Made by a program: the position numbers and the translations under genes. A stretch of 64,000 nt of DNA, from positions 226,554,604-226,618,603 of the forward strand of contig JBAIZL010000002.1 in assembly GCA_036971475.1 (NCBI GenBank). Direction: 5' to 3'. Positions 25,301 through 38,983 of the stretch are shown here, in pieces. The notes beneath the pieces are model-generated. The model did not search any database, was not told where the DNA came from, and worked only from the letters and a program-made list of their open reading frames with translations. Numbering within the stretch: position 1 is the stretch's first letter; every line of letters begins with the position of its first letter. This DNA comes from Prosapia bicincta. Lineage: Eukaryota > Arthropoda > Insecta > Hemiptera > Cercopidae.

Positions 25301-27841
25301 GTTGATTAAGTGGCCGTATAGAACGTTGGTTAAGCGGCCGTACAGAACGTTGATTAAGTGGTCGTATAGAATGTTGGTTTAGTAGCCGTACAGAACGTTG
25401 GTTAATTGGCCGTACACTACGTTGGTTTAGTGACCGTACAGAACGTTGGTTTAGTGACCGTACAGAACGTTGGTTTAGTGACCGTACAGAGTGTTGGTTT
25501 AGTGACCGTACAGAACGTTGGTTAAGTGGCCGTACACTACGTTGGTTTAGTGGTCGTACAGAACGTTGGTTAAGTGGCTGTACACTACGTTGGTTTAGAG
25601 TCCGTACAGAACGTCGGTTAAGTGGCCGTACACTACGTTGGTTTAGTGGCCGTACAGAATGTTAGTTAAGTGACCGTACAGAACATTGGTTTAGTGACCG
25701 TAGAGGACGTTGGTTTAGTGACCGTACAGGACGTTGGTTAAGTGGGCGTACAGAACGTTGGTTTAGTGACCTTACAGAACGTTGGTTAAGTGACCCTACA
25801 GAACGTTGGTTTAGTGACCGTACACTACGTTGGTTAAATGGCCGTACAGAACGTTGGTTAAGTGGCCGTACAGAACGTTGGTTAAGTGACCGTACAGAAC
25901 GTTGGTTTAGTGTCCGTTCAGAACGTTGGTTAAGTGACCGTACAGAACGTTGGTTAAGTGACCGTACAGAAAGTTGGTTAAGTGACCGTACAGAACGTTG
26001 GTTTAGTGACCGTACAGAACGTTGGTTAAGTGACCGTACAGAACGTTGGTTTAGTGACCGTACAGACCGTTGGCTTAGTGACTGTACAGAACGTTGGTCA
26101 AGTGGCCGTACAGAACGTTGGTTTAGTGACCGTACAGAACGTTGGTTAAGTGGCCGTACAGAACGTTGGTTTAGTGACCGTACAGAACGTTGGTTAAGTC
26201 GCCGTACAGAACGTTGGTTAAGTGACCGTACAGAAAGATGGTTAAGTGACCGTACAGAACGTTGGTTAAGTGACCGTACAGAACGTTGGTTTAGTGACCG
26301 TACAGACCGTTGGTTTAGTGACCGTACAGAACGTTGGTCAAGTGACCGTACAGAACGTTGTTTAAGTGACCGTACAGAACGTTGGTTAAGTGGCCGTACA
26401 CTACGTTGGTTTAGTGGCAGTACAGAACGTTGGTTAAGTGGCCGTACACTACGTTGGTTTAGTGGCCGTACAGAACGTTGGTTAAGTGGCCGTACACTAC
26501 GTTGGTTTAGTGACCGTACAGAACGTTGGTTAAGTGGCCGTACACTACTTTGTTTTAGTGGCCGTACAGAACGTTAGTCAAGTGACCGTACAGAACGTTG
26601 TTATAGTGGCCGTACAGAACGTTGGTTAAGTGGCCGTACACTACGTTGGTTTAGTGACCGTACAGAACGTTGGTTAAGTGGCCGTACACTACGTTGGTTT
26701 AGTGGCCGTACAGAACGTTGGATAAGTGGCCGTACACTACGTTGGTTTAGTGACCGTACAGAACGTTGGTTAAGTGGCCGTACACTACTTTGTTTTAGTG
26801 GCCGTACAGAACGTTAGTTAAGTGACCGTACAGAACGTTGTTATAGTGGCCGTACAGAACGTTGGTTAAGTGGCCGTACACTACGTTGGTTTAGTGGCCG
26901 TACAGAACGTTAGTTAAGTGACCGTACAGAACGTTGTTATAGTGGCCATACAGAACGTTGGTTAAGTGGCCGTACACTACGTTGGTTTAGTGTCCGTACA
27001 GAACGTTGGTTAAGTGGCCGTACACTACGTTGGTTTAGTGACCGTACAGAACGTTGATTAAGTGGCCGTACACTACGTTGGTTTAGTGACCGTACAGAAC
27101 GTTGGTTGAGTGGCCGTACACAACGTTGGTTAACTGACCGTAGAGAACGGTGGTTAAGTGGCCGTACAGAACGTTGGTAAAGTGACCGTACAGAACGTTG
27201 GTTAGGTGGCAGTACAGAACGTTGGTTAAGTGACCGTACAGAACGTTGGTTTAGTGACCGTACAGAACGTTGGTTAAGTGGCCGTACAGAACGTTGGTTA
27301 AGTGGCCGTACAGAACGTTGGCTTAGTAACCGTACAGAACGTTGGTTTAGTGACAATACAGAACGTTGGTTAAGTGGCCGTACAGAACGTTGGTTAAGTG
27401 GCCGTACAGAACGTTGGTTTAGTGACCGTACAGAGCGTTGGATTAGTGACCGTAAGGAACGTTGGTTAAGTGGCCGTACAGAACGTTGGTTAAGTGACCG
27501 TACATAACGTTGGTTTAGTGACCGTACAGAACGTTGGTTTAGTGACCGTACAGAACGTTGGTTTAGTGACCGTACAGAACGTTTGTTAAGTGGCCGTACA
27601 GAACGTTGGTTTAGTGACCGTACAGAACGATGGTTAAGTGGCCGTACAGAACGTTGGTTTAGTGACCGTACAGAACGTTGGTAAGTGACCGTACAGAACG
27701 TTGGTTTAGTGATCGTACAGAACGTTGGTTTAGTGACCGTACAAAACATTGGTTTAGTGGCCGTACAGAACGTTGGTTTAGTGACCGTACAGACCGTTGG
27801 TTTAGTGACTGTACAGAACGTTGGTCAAGTGGCCGTACAGA
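16376..27841 (+). repeat. Tandem duplication of about 5.4-6.0 kb within array 5
   Basis: About 16376-21822 and 21823-27841 carry the same order of variant units. The offset is 5,446 at the left edge, 5,299 around the AAGAGACAGTACAAAACG landmark (17,946 and 23,245) and about 6,019-6,043 toward the right, so the copies differ by several whole-unit gains and losses. The AAGAGACAG landmark also occurs near 19,626 and 25,043, giving an inner repeat of about 1.7-1.8 kb, and once more near 60,131. Confidence 0.8.
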
Positions 27842-30800
27842 ACGTTGGTTTAGTGACCGTACAGAACGTTGGTTAAGTGGCCGTACAGAACGTTGGTTTA
27901 GTGACCGTACAGAACGTTGGTTAAGTGGCCGTACAGAACGTTGTTTAAGTGACCGTACAGAACGTTGGTTTAGTGTCCGTTCAGAACGTTGGTTAAGTGA
28001 CCGTACAGAACGTTGGTTAAGTGACCGTACAGAAAGTTGGTTAAGTGACCGTACAGGACGTTGGTTTAGTGACCGTACAGAAAGATGGTTCAGTGACCGT
28101 ACAGAACGTTGGTTAAGTGACCGTACAGAACGTTGGTTTAGTGACCGTACAGACCGTTGGTTTAGTGACCGTACAGAACGTTGGTCAAGTGATAGTACAG
28201 AACGTTGGTTAAGTGACCGTACAGAACGTTGGTTAAGTGGACGTACACTACGTTGGTTTAGTGGCAGTACAGAACGTTGGTTAAGTGGCCGTACACTACG
28301 TTGGTTTAGTGGCCGTACAGAACGTTGGTTAAGTGGCCGTACACTACGTTGGTTTAGTGACCGTACAGAACGTTGGTTAAGTGGCCGTACACTACGTTGG
28401 TTTAGTGGCTGTACAGAACGTTAGTTAAGTGGCCGTACAGAACGTTGGTTTAGTGACCGTACAGAACGATGGTTAAGTGGCCGTACAGAACGTTGGTTTA
28501 GTGACCGTACAGAACGTTGGTTTAGTGACCGTACAGAACGTTGGTTTAGTGACCGTACAAAACATTGGTTTAGTGGCCGTACAGAACGTTGGTTTAGTGA
28601 CCGTACAGACCGTTGGTTTAGTGACTGTACAGAACGTTGGTCAAGTGGCCGTACAGAACGTTGGTTTAGTGACCGTACAGAACGTTGGTTAAGTGGCCGT
28701 ACAGAACGTTGGTTTAGTGACCGTACAGAACGTTGGTTAAGTGGCCGTACAGAACGTTGGTTAAGTGACCGTACAGAACGTTGGTTTAGTGTCCGTTCAG
28801 AACGTTGGTTAAGTGACCGTACAGAACGTTGGTTAAGTGACCGTACAGAAAGTTGGTTAAGTGACCGTACAGGACGTTGGTTTAGTGACCGTACAGAAAG
28901 ATGGTTAAGTGACCGTACAGAACGTTGGTTAAGTGACCGTACAGAACGTTGGTTTAGTGACCGTACAGACCGTTGGTTTAGTGACCGTACAGAACGTTGG
29001 TCAAGTGATAGTACAGAACGTTGGTTAAGTGACCGTACAGAACGTTGGTTAAGTGGCCGTACACTACGTTGGTTTAGTGGCAGTACAGAACGTTGGGTAA
29101 GTGGCCGTACACTACGTTGGTTTAGTGGCCGTACAGAACGTTGGTTAAGTGGCCGTACACTACGTTGGTTTAGTGACCGTACAGAACGTTGGTTAAGTGG
29201 CCGTACACTACGTTGGTTTAGTGGCTGTACAGAACGTTAGTTAAGTGACCGTACAGAACGTTGTTATAGTGGCCATACAGAACGTTGGTTAAGTGGCCGT
29301 ACACTACGTTGGTTTAGTGTCCGTACAGAACGTTGGTTAAGTGGCCGTACACTACGTTGGTTTAGTGACCGTACAGAACGTTGGTTAAGTGGCCGTACAC
29401 TACGTTGGTTTAGTAACCGTACAGAACGTTGGTTGAGTGGCCGTACACAACGTTGGATAACTGATCGTACAGAACGTTGGGTAAGTGACGGTACAGAACG
29501 TTGGTTAAGTGGCCGTACAGAACGTTGGTTAGGTGGCCGTAGAAAACGTTGGTTAAGTGACCGTACAGAACGTTGGTTAAGTGACCGTACAGAACGTTGA
29601 TTAAGTGGCCGTAGAGAACGGTGGTTAAGTGGCCGTACAGAACGTTGGTAAAGTGACCGTACAGAACGTTGGTTAGGTGGCCGTACAGAACGTTGGTTAA
29701 GTGACCGTACAGAACGTTGGTTTAGTGACCGTACAGAACGTTGGTTAAGTGGCCGTACAGAACGTTGGTTAAGTGGCCGTACAGAACGTTGGCTTAGTGA
29801 CCGTACAGAACGTTGGTTTAGTGACCGTACAGAACGTTGGTTAAGTGGCCGTACAGAACGTTGGTTAAGTGGCCGTACAGAACGTTGGTTTAGTGACCGT
29901 ACAGAGCGTTGGATTAGTGACCGTACAGAACGTTGGTTAAGTGGCCGTACAGAACGTTGGTTAAGTGACCGTACTAACGTTTTTTTAGTGACCGTACAGA
30001 ACGTTGGTTTAGTGACCGTACAGAACGTTGGTTTTGTGACCGTACAGAACGTTTGTTAAGTGGCCGTACAGAACGTTGGTTTAGTGACCGTGCAGAACGA
30101 TGGTTAAGTGGCCGTACAGAACGTTGGTTTAGTGACCGTACAGAACGTTGGTTTAGTGACCGTACAGAACGTTGGTAAGTGACCGTACAGAACGTTGGTT
30201 TAGTGATCGTACAGAACGTTGGTTTAGTGACCGTACAAAACATTGGTTTAGTGGCCGTACAGAACGTTGGTTTAGTGACCGTACAGAACGTTGGTTTAGT
30301 GACCGTACAGAACGTTGGTTAAGTGACCGTACAGAACGTTGGTTTAGTTCCCGTACAGAACGTTGGTTAAGTGACCGTACAGAACGTTGGTTAAGTGACC
30401 GTTCAGAACGTTGGTTTAATGACCGTACAGAACGTTGGTTTAGTGACCGTAAGAACGTTGGTTTAGTGACCGTACAGAACGTTGGTTAGGTGACCGTACA
30501 GAACGTTGGTTTAGTGACCGTGCAGAACGTTGGTTAAGTGACCGTACAGAACGTTGGTTAAGTGACCGTACAGAACGTTGGTTTAGTGACCGTTCAGAAC
30601 GTTGGATAAGTGACCGTACAGAACTTTGGTTAAGTGGCCGTACAGAACGTTGGTTAATTGACCGTACAGAACGTTGGATTGGTAACCGTGCAGAACGTTG
30701 GTTTAGTGGCCGTACAGAACGTTAGTTAAGTGACCGTACAGAACGTTGTTATAGTGGCCGTACAGAACGTTAGTTAAGTGACCGTACAGAACGTTGTTAT

Positions 30801-33800
30801 AGTGGCCGTACAGAACGTTAGTTAAGTGATTGTACACTACGTTGTTTTAGTGGCCGTACAGAACGTTGGTTGAGTAGCCGTACAGAACTTTGGTTTAGTG
30901 ACCGTTCAGAACGTTCGTTAAGTGACCGTACAGAACTTTGGTTAAGTGGCCGTACAGAACGTTGGTTAATTGACCGTACAGAACGTTGGATTGGTAACCG
31001 TGCAGAACGTTGGTTTAGTGGCCGTACAGAACGTTAGTTAAGTGACCGTACAGAACGTTGTTATAGTGGCCGTACAGAACGTTAGTTAAGTGATTGTACA
31101 CTACGTTGTTTTAGTGGCCGTACAGAACGTTGGTTGAGTAGCCGTACAGAACGTTGGTTAGCTGACCGTACAGAACGTTGGTTAAGTGACCGTACAGAAC
31201 GTTGATTAAGTGGCCGTAGAGAACGGTGGTTAAGTGGCCGTACAGAACGTTGGTTAAGTGACCGTACCGAACGTTGGTTAAGTGGCCGTACAGAACGTTG
31301 GTTAAGTGACCGTACAGAACGTTGGTTTAGTGACCGTACAGAACGTTGGTTAAGTGACCGTACAGAACGTTGATTAAGTGGCCGTACACTACGTTGGTTT
31401 AGTGACCGTACAGAACGTTGGTTAAGTGACCGTACAGAACGTTGGTTTAGTGACCGTTCAGAACGTTGGATAAGTGACCGTACAGAACTTTGGTTAAGTG
31501 GCCGTACAGAACGTTGGTTAATTGACCGTACAGAACGTTGGATTGGTAACCGTGCAGAACGTTGGTTTAGTGGCCGTACAGAACGTTAGTTAAGTGACCG
31601 TACAGAACGTTGTTATAGTGGCCGTACAGAACGTTAGTTAAGTGACCGTACAGAACGTTGTTATAGTGGCCGTACAGAACGTTAGTTAAGTGATTGTACA
31701 CTACGTTGTTTTAGTGGCCGTACAGAACGTTGGTTGAGTAGCCGTACAGAACTTTGGTTTAGTGACCGTTCAGAACGTTCGTTAAGTGACCGTACAGAAC
31801 TTTGGTTAAGTGGCCGTACAGAACGTTGGTTAATTGACCGTACAGAACGTTGGATTGGTAACCGTGCAGAACGTTGGTTTAGTGGCCGTACAGAACGTTA
31901 GTTAAGTGACCGTACAGAACGTTGTTATAGTGGCCGTACAGAACGTTAGTTAAGTGATTGTACACTACGTTGTTTTAGTGGCCGTACAGAACGTTGGTTG
32001 AGTAGCCGTACAGAACGTTGGTTAGCTGACCGTACAGAACGTTGGTTAAGTGACCGTACAGAACGTTGATTAAGTGGCCGTAGAGAACGGTGGTTAAGTG
32101 GCCGTACAGAACGTTGGTTAAGTGACCGTACCGAACGTTGGTTAAGTGGCCGTACAGAACGTTGGTTAAGTGACCGTACAGAACGTTGGTTTAGTGACCG
32201 TACAGAACGTTGGTTAAGTGACCGTACAGAACGTTGATTAAGTGGCCGTACACTACGTTGGTTTAGTGACCGTACAGAACGTTGGTTGAGTGGCCGTACA
32301 CAACGTTGGTTAACTGACCGTAGAGAACGGTGGTTAAGTGGCCGTACAGAACGTTGGTAAAGTGACCGTACAGAACGTTGGTTAGGTGGCCGTACAGAAC
32401 GTTGGTTAAGTGACCGTACAGAACGTTGGTTTAGTGACCGTACAGAACGTTGGTTAAGTGGCCGTACAGAACGTTGGTTAAGTGGCCGTACAGAACGTTG
32501 GCTTAGTAACCGTACAGAACGTTGGTTTAGTGACAATACAGAACGTTGGTTAAGTGGCCGTACAGAACGTTGGTTAAGTGGCCGTACAGAACGTTGGTTT
32601 AGTGACCGTACAGAGCGTTGGATTAGTGACCGTAAGGAACGTTGGTTAAGTGGCCGTACAGAACGTTGGTTAAGTGACCGTACATAACGTTGGTTTAGTG
32701 ACCGTACAGAACGTTGGTTTAGTGACCGTACAGAACGTTGGTTTAGTGACCGTACAGAACGTTTGTTAAGTGGCCGTACAGAACGTTGGTTTAGTGACCG
32801 TACAGAACGATGGTTAAGTGGCCGTACAGAACGTTGGTTTAGTGACCGTACAGAACGTTGGTTTAGTGACCGTACAGAACGTTGGTAAGTGACCGTACAG
32901 AACGTTGGTTTAGTGATCGTACAGAACGTTGGTTTAGTGACCGTACAAAACATTGGTTTAGTGGCCGTACAGAACGTTGGTTTAGTGACCGTACAGACCG
33001 TTGGTTTAGTGACTGTACAGAACGTTGGTCAAGTGGCCGTACAGAACGTTGGTTTAGTGACCGTACAGAACGTTGGTTAAGTGGCCGTACAGAACGTTGG
33101 TTTAGTGACCGTACAGAACGTTGGTTAAGTGGCCGTACAGAACGTTGGTTAAGTGACCGTACAGAACGTTGGTTTAGTGTCCGTTCAGAACGTTGGTTAA
33201 GTGACCGTACATAACGTTGGTTAAGTGACCGTACAGAAAGTTGGTTAAGTGACCGTACAGGACGTTGGTTTAGTGACCGTACAGAAAGATGGTTCAGTGA
33301 CCGTACAGAACGTTGGTTAAGTGACCGTACAGAACGTTGGTTTAGTGACCGTACAGACCGTTGGTTTAGTGACCGTACAGTACGTTGGTCAAGTGATAGT
33401 ACAGAACGTTGGTTAAGTGACCGTACAGAACGTTGGTTAAGTGGCCGTACACTACGTTGGTTTAGTGGCAGTACAGAACGTTGGTTAAGTGGCCGTACAC
33501 TACGTTGGTTTAGTGGCCGTACAGAACGTTGGTTAAGTGGCCGTACACTACGTTGGTTTAGTGACCGTACAGAACGTTGGTTAAGTGGCCGTACACTACG
33601 TTGGTTTAGTGGCTGTACAGAACGTTAGTTAAGTGGCCGTACAGAACGTTGGTTTAGTGACCGTACAGAACGATGGTTAAGTGGCCGTACAGAACGTTGG
33701 TTTAGTGAACGTACAGAACGTTGGTTTAGTGACCGTACAGAACGTTGGTAAGTGACCGTACAGAACGTTGGTTTAGTGATCGTACAGAACGTTGGTTTAG

Positions 33801-34495
33801 TGACCGTACAAAACATTGGTTTAGTGGCCGTACAGAACGTTGGTTTAGTGACCGTACAGACCGTTGGTTTAGTGACTGTACAGAACGTTGGTCAAGTGGC
33901 CGTACAGAACGTTGGTTTAGTGACCGTACAGAACGTTGGTTAAGTGGCCGTACAGAACGTTGGTTTAGTGACCGTACAGAACGTTGGTTAAGTGGCCGTA
34001 CAGAACGTTGGTTAAGTGACCGTACAGAACGTTGGTTTAGTGTCCGTTCAGAACGTTGGTTAAGTGACCGTACAGAACGTTGATTAAGTGACCGTACAGA
34101 AAGTTGGTTAAGTGACCGTACAGGACGTTGGTTTAGTGACCGTACAGAAAGATGGTTAAGTGACCGTACAGAACGTTGGTTAAGTGACCGTACAGAACGT
34201 TGGTTTAGTGACCGTACAGACCGTTGGTTTAGTGACCGTACAGAACGTTGGTCAAGTGATAGTACAGAACGTTGGTTAAGTGACCGTACAGAACGTTGGT
34301 TAAGTGGCCGTACACTACGTTGGTTTAGTGGCAGTACAGAACGTTGGGTAAGTGGCCGTACACTACGTTGGTTTAGTGGCCGTACAGAACGTTGGTTAAG
34401 TGGCCGTACACTACGTTGGTTTAGTGACCGTACAGAACGTTGGTTAAGTGGCCGTACACTACGTTGGTTTAGTGGCTGTACAGAACGTTAGTTAA
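27600..34495 (+). repeat. 0.86-kb higher-order blocks
   Basis: A block of about 35-36 units runs from a GTTTGTTAAG or ATGGTTAAG region through GTTGGTAAGTGACC and the CAAAACATTGG unit to a GGCTGTACAGAACGTTAG unit. It is present at about 27.6-28.43, 28.43-29.25, 32.77-33.63 and 33.63-34.49 kb, and again near 40.05-40.92 kb. The last tandem pair here is offset by 863 bp. The larger segment from 27.6 to about 31 kb recurs from about 32.8 to 36.2 kb at an offset of 5,204-5,227. Confidence 0.75.
30536..32263 (+). repeat. 864-bp (36-unit) tandem pair
   Basis: 30536-31399 and 31400-32263 match at an offset of exactly 864 bp, including rare variants such as GTACCGAACG (31,266 and 32,130), GGTTAGCTGACC and the paired TTAGTTAAG / TTGTTATAG units. 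The order of rare variants is preserved. Confidence 0.85.
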
Positions 34496-36848
34496 GTGAC
34501 CGTACAGAACGTTGTTATAGTGGCCATACAGAACGTTGGTTAAGTGGCCGTACACTACGTTGGTTTAGTGTCCGTACAGAACGTTGGTTAAGTGGCCGTA
34601 CACTACGTTGGTTTAGTGACCGTACAGAACGTTGGTTAAGTGGCCGTACACTACGTTGGTTTAGTAACCGTACAGAACGTTGGTTGAGTGGCCGTACACA
34701 ACGTTGGATAACTGATCGTACAGAACGTTGGGTAAGTGACGGTACAGAACGTTGGTTAAGTGGCCGTACAGAACGTTGGTTAGGTGGCCGTAGAAAACGT
34801 TGGTTAAGTGACCGTACAGAACGTTGGTTAAGTGACCGTACAGAACGTTGATTAAGTGGCCGTAGAGAACGGTGGTTAAGTGGCCGTACAGAACGTTGGT
34901 AAAGTGACCGTACAGAACGTTGGTTAGGTGGCCGTACAGAACGTTGGTTTAGTGACCGTACAGAACGTTGGTTAAGTGGCCGTACAGAACGTTGGTTAAG
35001 TGGCCGTACAGAACGTTGGCTTAGTGACCGTACAGAACGTTGGTTTAGTGACCGTACAGAACGTTGGTTAAGTGGCCGTACAGAACGTTGGTTAAGTGGC
35101 CGTACAGAACGTTGGTTTAGTGACCGTACAGAGCGTTGGTTTAGTGACCGTACAGAACGTTGGTTAAGTGGCCGTACAGAACGTTGGTTAAGTGACCGTA
35201 CTAACGTTTTTTTAGTGACCGTACAGAACGTTGGTTTAGTGACCGTACAGAACGTTGGTTTAGTGACCGTACAGAACGTTTGTTAAGTGGCCGTACAGAA
35301 CGTTGGTTTAGTGACCGTGCAGAACGATGGTTAAGTGGCCGTACAGAACGTTGGTTTAGTGACCGTACAGAACGTTGGTTTAGTGACCGTACAGAACGTT
35401 GGTAAGTGACCGTACAGAACGTTGGTTTAGTGATCGTACAGAACGTTGGTTTAGTGACCGTACAAAACATTGGTTTAGTGGCCGTACAGAACGTTGGTTT
35501 AGTGACCGTACAGAACGTTGGTTTAGTGACCGTACAGAACGTTGGTTAAGTGACCGTACAGAACGTTGGTTTAGTGCCCGTACAGAACGTTGGTTAAGTG
35601 ACCGTACAGAACGTTGGTTAAGTGACCGTTCAGAACGTTGGTTTAATGACCGTACAGAACGTTGGTTTAGTGACCGTACAGAACGTTGGTTTAGTGACCG
35701 TACAGAACGTTGGTTAGGTGACCGTACAGAACGTTGGTTTAGTGACCGTGCAGAACGTTGGTTAAGTGACCGTACAGAACGTTGGTTAAGTGACCGTACA
35801 GAACGTTGGTTTAGTGACCGTTCAGAACGTTGGATAAGTGACCGTACAGAACTTTGGTTAAGTGGCCGTACAGAACGTTGGTTAATTGACCGTACAGAAC
35901 GTTGGATTGGTAACCGTGCAGAACGTTGGTTTAGTGGCCGTACAGAACGTTAGTTAAGTGACCGTACAGAACGTTGTTATAGTGGCCGTACAGAACGTTA
36001 GTTAAGTGACCGTACAGAACGTTGTTATAGTGGCCGTACAGAACGTTAGTTAAGTGATTGTACACTACGTTGTTTTAGTGGCCGTACAGAACGTTGGTTG
36101 AGTAGCCGTACAGAACTTTGGTTTAGTGACCGTTCAGAACGTTCGTTAAGTGACCGTACAGAACTTTGGTTAAGTGGCCGTACAGAACGTTGGTTAATTG
36201 ACCGTACAGAACGTTGGATTGGTAACCGTGCAGAACGTTGGTTTAGTGGCCGTACAGAACGTTAGTTAAGTGACCGTACAGAACGTTGTTATAGTGGCCG
36301 TACAGAACGTTAGTTAAGGGATTGTACACTACGTTGTTTTAGTGGCCGTACAGAACGTTGGTTGAGTAGCCGTACAGAACGTTGGTTAGCTGACCGTACA
36401 GAACGTTGGTTAAGTGACCGTACAGAACGTTGATTAAGTGGCCGTAGAGAACGGTGGTTAAGTGGCCGTACAGAACGTTGGTTAAGTGACCGTACCGAAC
36501 GTTGGTTAAGTGGCCGTACAGAACGTTGGTTAAGTGACCGTACAGAACGTTGGTTTAGTGACCGTACAGAACGTTGGTTAAGTGACCGTACAGAACGTTG
36601 GTTTAGTGGCCGTACAGAACGTTGGTTTAGTGACCGTACAGAACGTTGGTTTAGTGACCGTACAGAACGTTGGTTTAGTGACCGTATAGAACGTTGGTTT
36701 AGTGACCGTACAGAACGTTGGTTAAGTGGCCGTACAGAACGTTGGTTTAGTGACCGTACAGAACGTTGGTTTAGTGACCGTACAGAACGTTGGTTAAGTC
36801 ACCGTACAGAACGTTGGTTTAGTGACCGTACAGAACGTTGGTTTAGTG

Positions 36849-37720
36849 CTGCTGAAACAGAAGTTAACTTAAACGTAAATTCGCAGGACACCTCAGAATG
36901 CTACACTTGTCATGTGGTAATGTTTCGTCCGATCCAGCATCACACCGCCGCGCTCCGTTGGCAGGCTAAATAACAAAGCTATGCCACAAAATAAAATGTA
37001 GAAAGTCTCACCCCACAAAGGAAGTATTAACAAATAACCTTCCTAAGGCCGTTCCTGGTACACATAATCGAAGCATTATGCCTGAGGGATTTAATCGATA
37101 TAACCGATCCAATTCCTGTGTTGGCAGGATTTGTGTACTTGAGCGGAACCAGAATTTAGGACAAAGGATGCTATTTCGATTCTATGACTGTCGAGAAAGA
37201 ATCAAAATTATTACTTTACAAAAAGATATAAGGTCTTTCCCAACAAACGTGTTTCAAAGTAAAAATATACTAAACATTTCTGTTTAAAATAAAACTTTTC
37301 AGAATGGTTAACTACATATTTCGCGAAGAAATGGTTTTTTAGGTTTATTAGATTTATTTATTAATAACTTGTGCTGCTATTAACTACAATAATAATGTAC
37401 ACTTATTTCAGAATATGTTTCTAATTATAAAATTGTAAAATATTTTTCGATTGAAAACTCTCTTTAAATTCGTCTAAATGTTTTAATTTCCTAAATTTTG
37501 AAGTATCTAGCAATTTTGTGAGTGGAAATTTCATCATCTATTTCCATTAGGCTATGAACGACCTTGAGGTTTCCTCTTATAGATGTTCATTCTCTCAAGG
37601 ATTTGCATATTCTACATAAATCTTAAAAACGTGCCTAGTTGGTAGTTTTACAATCTTAACAAACAATAAAAATGATTTTTTTCATATTTCAGACTCAAAC
37701 AATTTCAAATAATTTTTCAG
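36849..37720 (+). repeat. Island 5, 872-bp spacer
   Basis: Long TTTTGTGAG form with GCTAAATAAC, AAGGCCGTTCC and CTTATAGATG. It is closest to islands 7 and 9. The 69-codon frame is at 37078-37287. Confidence 0.93.
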
Positions 37721-38983
37721 AACGTTGATTAAGTGGCCGTACAGAACGTTGGTTAAATGACCGTACAGAACGTTGGTTAAGTGACCGTACAGAACGTTGG
37801 TTTAGTGACCGTACAGAACGTTGGTTAAATGACCGTACAGAACGTTGGTTAAGTGGCCGTACACTACGTTGGTTTTGTGACCGTACAGAACGTTGGTTAG
37901 GTGGCCGTACAGAATGTTTACTAAGTGACCGTACAGAACGTTGGTTTAGTGACCGTTCAGAACGTTGGATAAGTGACCGTACAGAACTTTGGTTAAGTGG
38001 CCGTACAGAACGTTGGTTAATTGACCGTACAGAACGTTGGATTGGTAACCGTGCAGAACGTTGGTTTAGTGGCCGTACAGAACGTTAGTTAAGTGACCGT
38101 AACGACCGTTGGTTTAGTGACCGTACAGAACGTTGGTTAAGTGGCCGTACAGACCGTTGGTTAATTGGCCGTACAGAACGTTAGTTAAGTGATTGTACAC
38201 TACGTTGTTTTAGTGGCCGTACAGAACGTTGGTTGAGTAGCCGTACAGAACTTTGGTTTAGTGACCGTTCAGAACGTTCGTTAAGTGACCGTACAGAACG
38301 TTGGTTTAGTGACCGTACAGAACGTTGGTTAAGTGGCCGTACAGAACGTTGGTTAAGCGACCGTACAGAACGTTGGTTTAGTGTCCGTTCAGAACGTTGG
38401 TTAAGTGACCGTACAGAACGTTGGTTAAGTGACCGTACAGAAAGTTGGTTAAGTGACCGTACAGGACGTTGGTTTAGTGACCGTACAGAAAGATGGTTAA
38501 GTGACCGTACAGAACGTTGGTTAAGTGACCGTACAGAACGTTGGTTTAGTGACCGTACAGACCGTTGGTTTAGTGACCGTACAGAACGTTGGTCAAGTGA
38601 CCGTACAGAACGTTGGTTAAGTGACCGTACAGAACGTTGGTTAAGTGGCCGCACACTACGTTGGTTTATTGGCAGTACAGAACGTTGGTTAAGTGGCCGT
38701 AAACTACGTTGGTTTAGTGGCCGTACAGAACGTTGGTTAAGTGGCCGTACACTACGTTGGTTTAGTGACCGTACAGAACGTTGGTTAAGTGGCCGTACAC
38801 TACGTTGGTTTAGTGGCTGTACAGAACGTTAGTTAAGTGACCGTACAGAACGTTGTTATAGTGGCCATACAGAACGTTGGTTAAGTGGCCGTACACTACG
38901 TTGGTTTAGTGACCGTACAGAACGTTGGTTAAGTGACCGTACAGAACGTTGGTTTAGTGACCGTACAGAACGTTGGTTTAGTG
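37721..38983 (+). repeat. 24-bp satellite array 6
   Basis: 1,263 bp, exactly 52 units plus 15 bases. It resembles array 2 in order (GTAACGACCG, CACTACG runs, AATGTTTACTAAG) with an added block carrying GGATTGGTAACCGTGCAG. The frames at 38181-38654 (-) and 38233-38832 (+) overlap each other and are repeat shadows. Confidence 0.97.

Larger units (their letters stand above)
14077..36848 (+). repeat. 24-bp satellite array 5 (about 950 units, longest uninterrupted)
   Basis: 22.8 kb of monomers without an island. It is a mosaic of duplicated blocks: a third copy of the 3-kb segment (15.4-17.9 kb), a duplication of 5.4-6.0 kb (16.4-27.8 kb), 0.86-kb blocks (27.6-29.2 and 32.8-34.5 kb) and an 864-bp tandem pair (30.5-32.3 kb). 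The out-of-phase landmark GTTGGTAAGTGACC (one base lost) recurs near 21,660, 27,680, 30,173, 32,884, 33,747 and 35,401. Its long frames on both strands, including the - strand 335-codon frame at 31946-32953, are repeat shadows. Confidence 0.96.

Noticed and set aside
27678..28424. 248-codon + strand TERWFSDR frame as a structural repeat protein (silk- or Balbiani-ring-like)
   Set aside because: It starts at TTG, has no signal peptide, and tryptophan and arginine make up over a third of residues. W to stop changes are common between copies.
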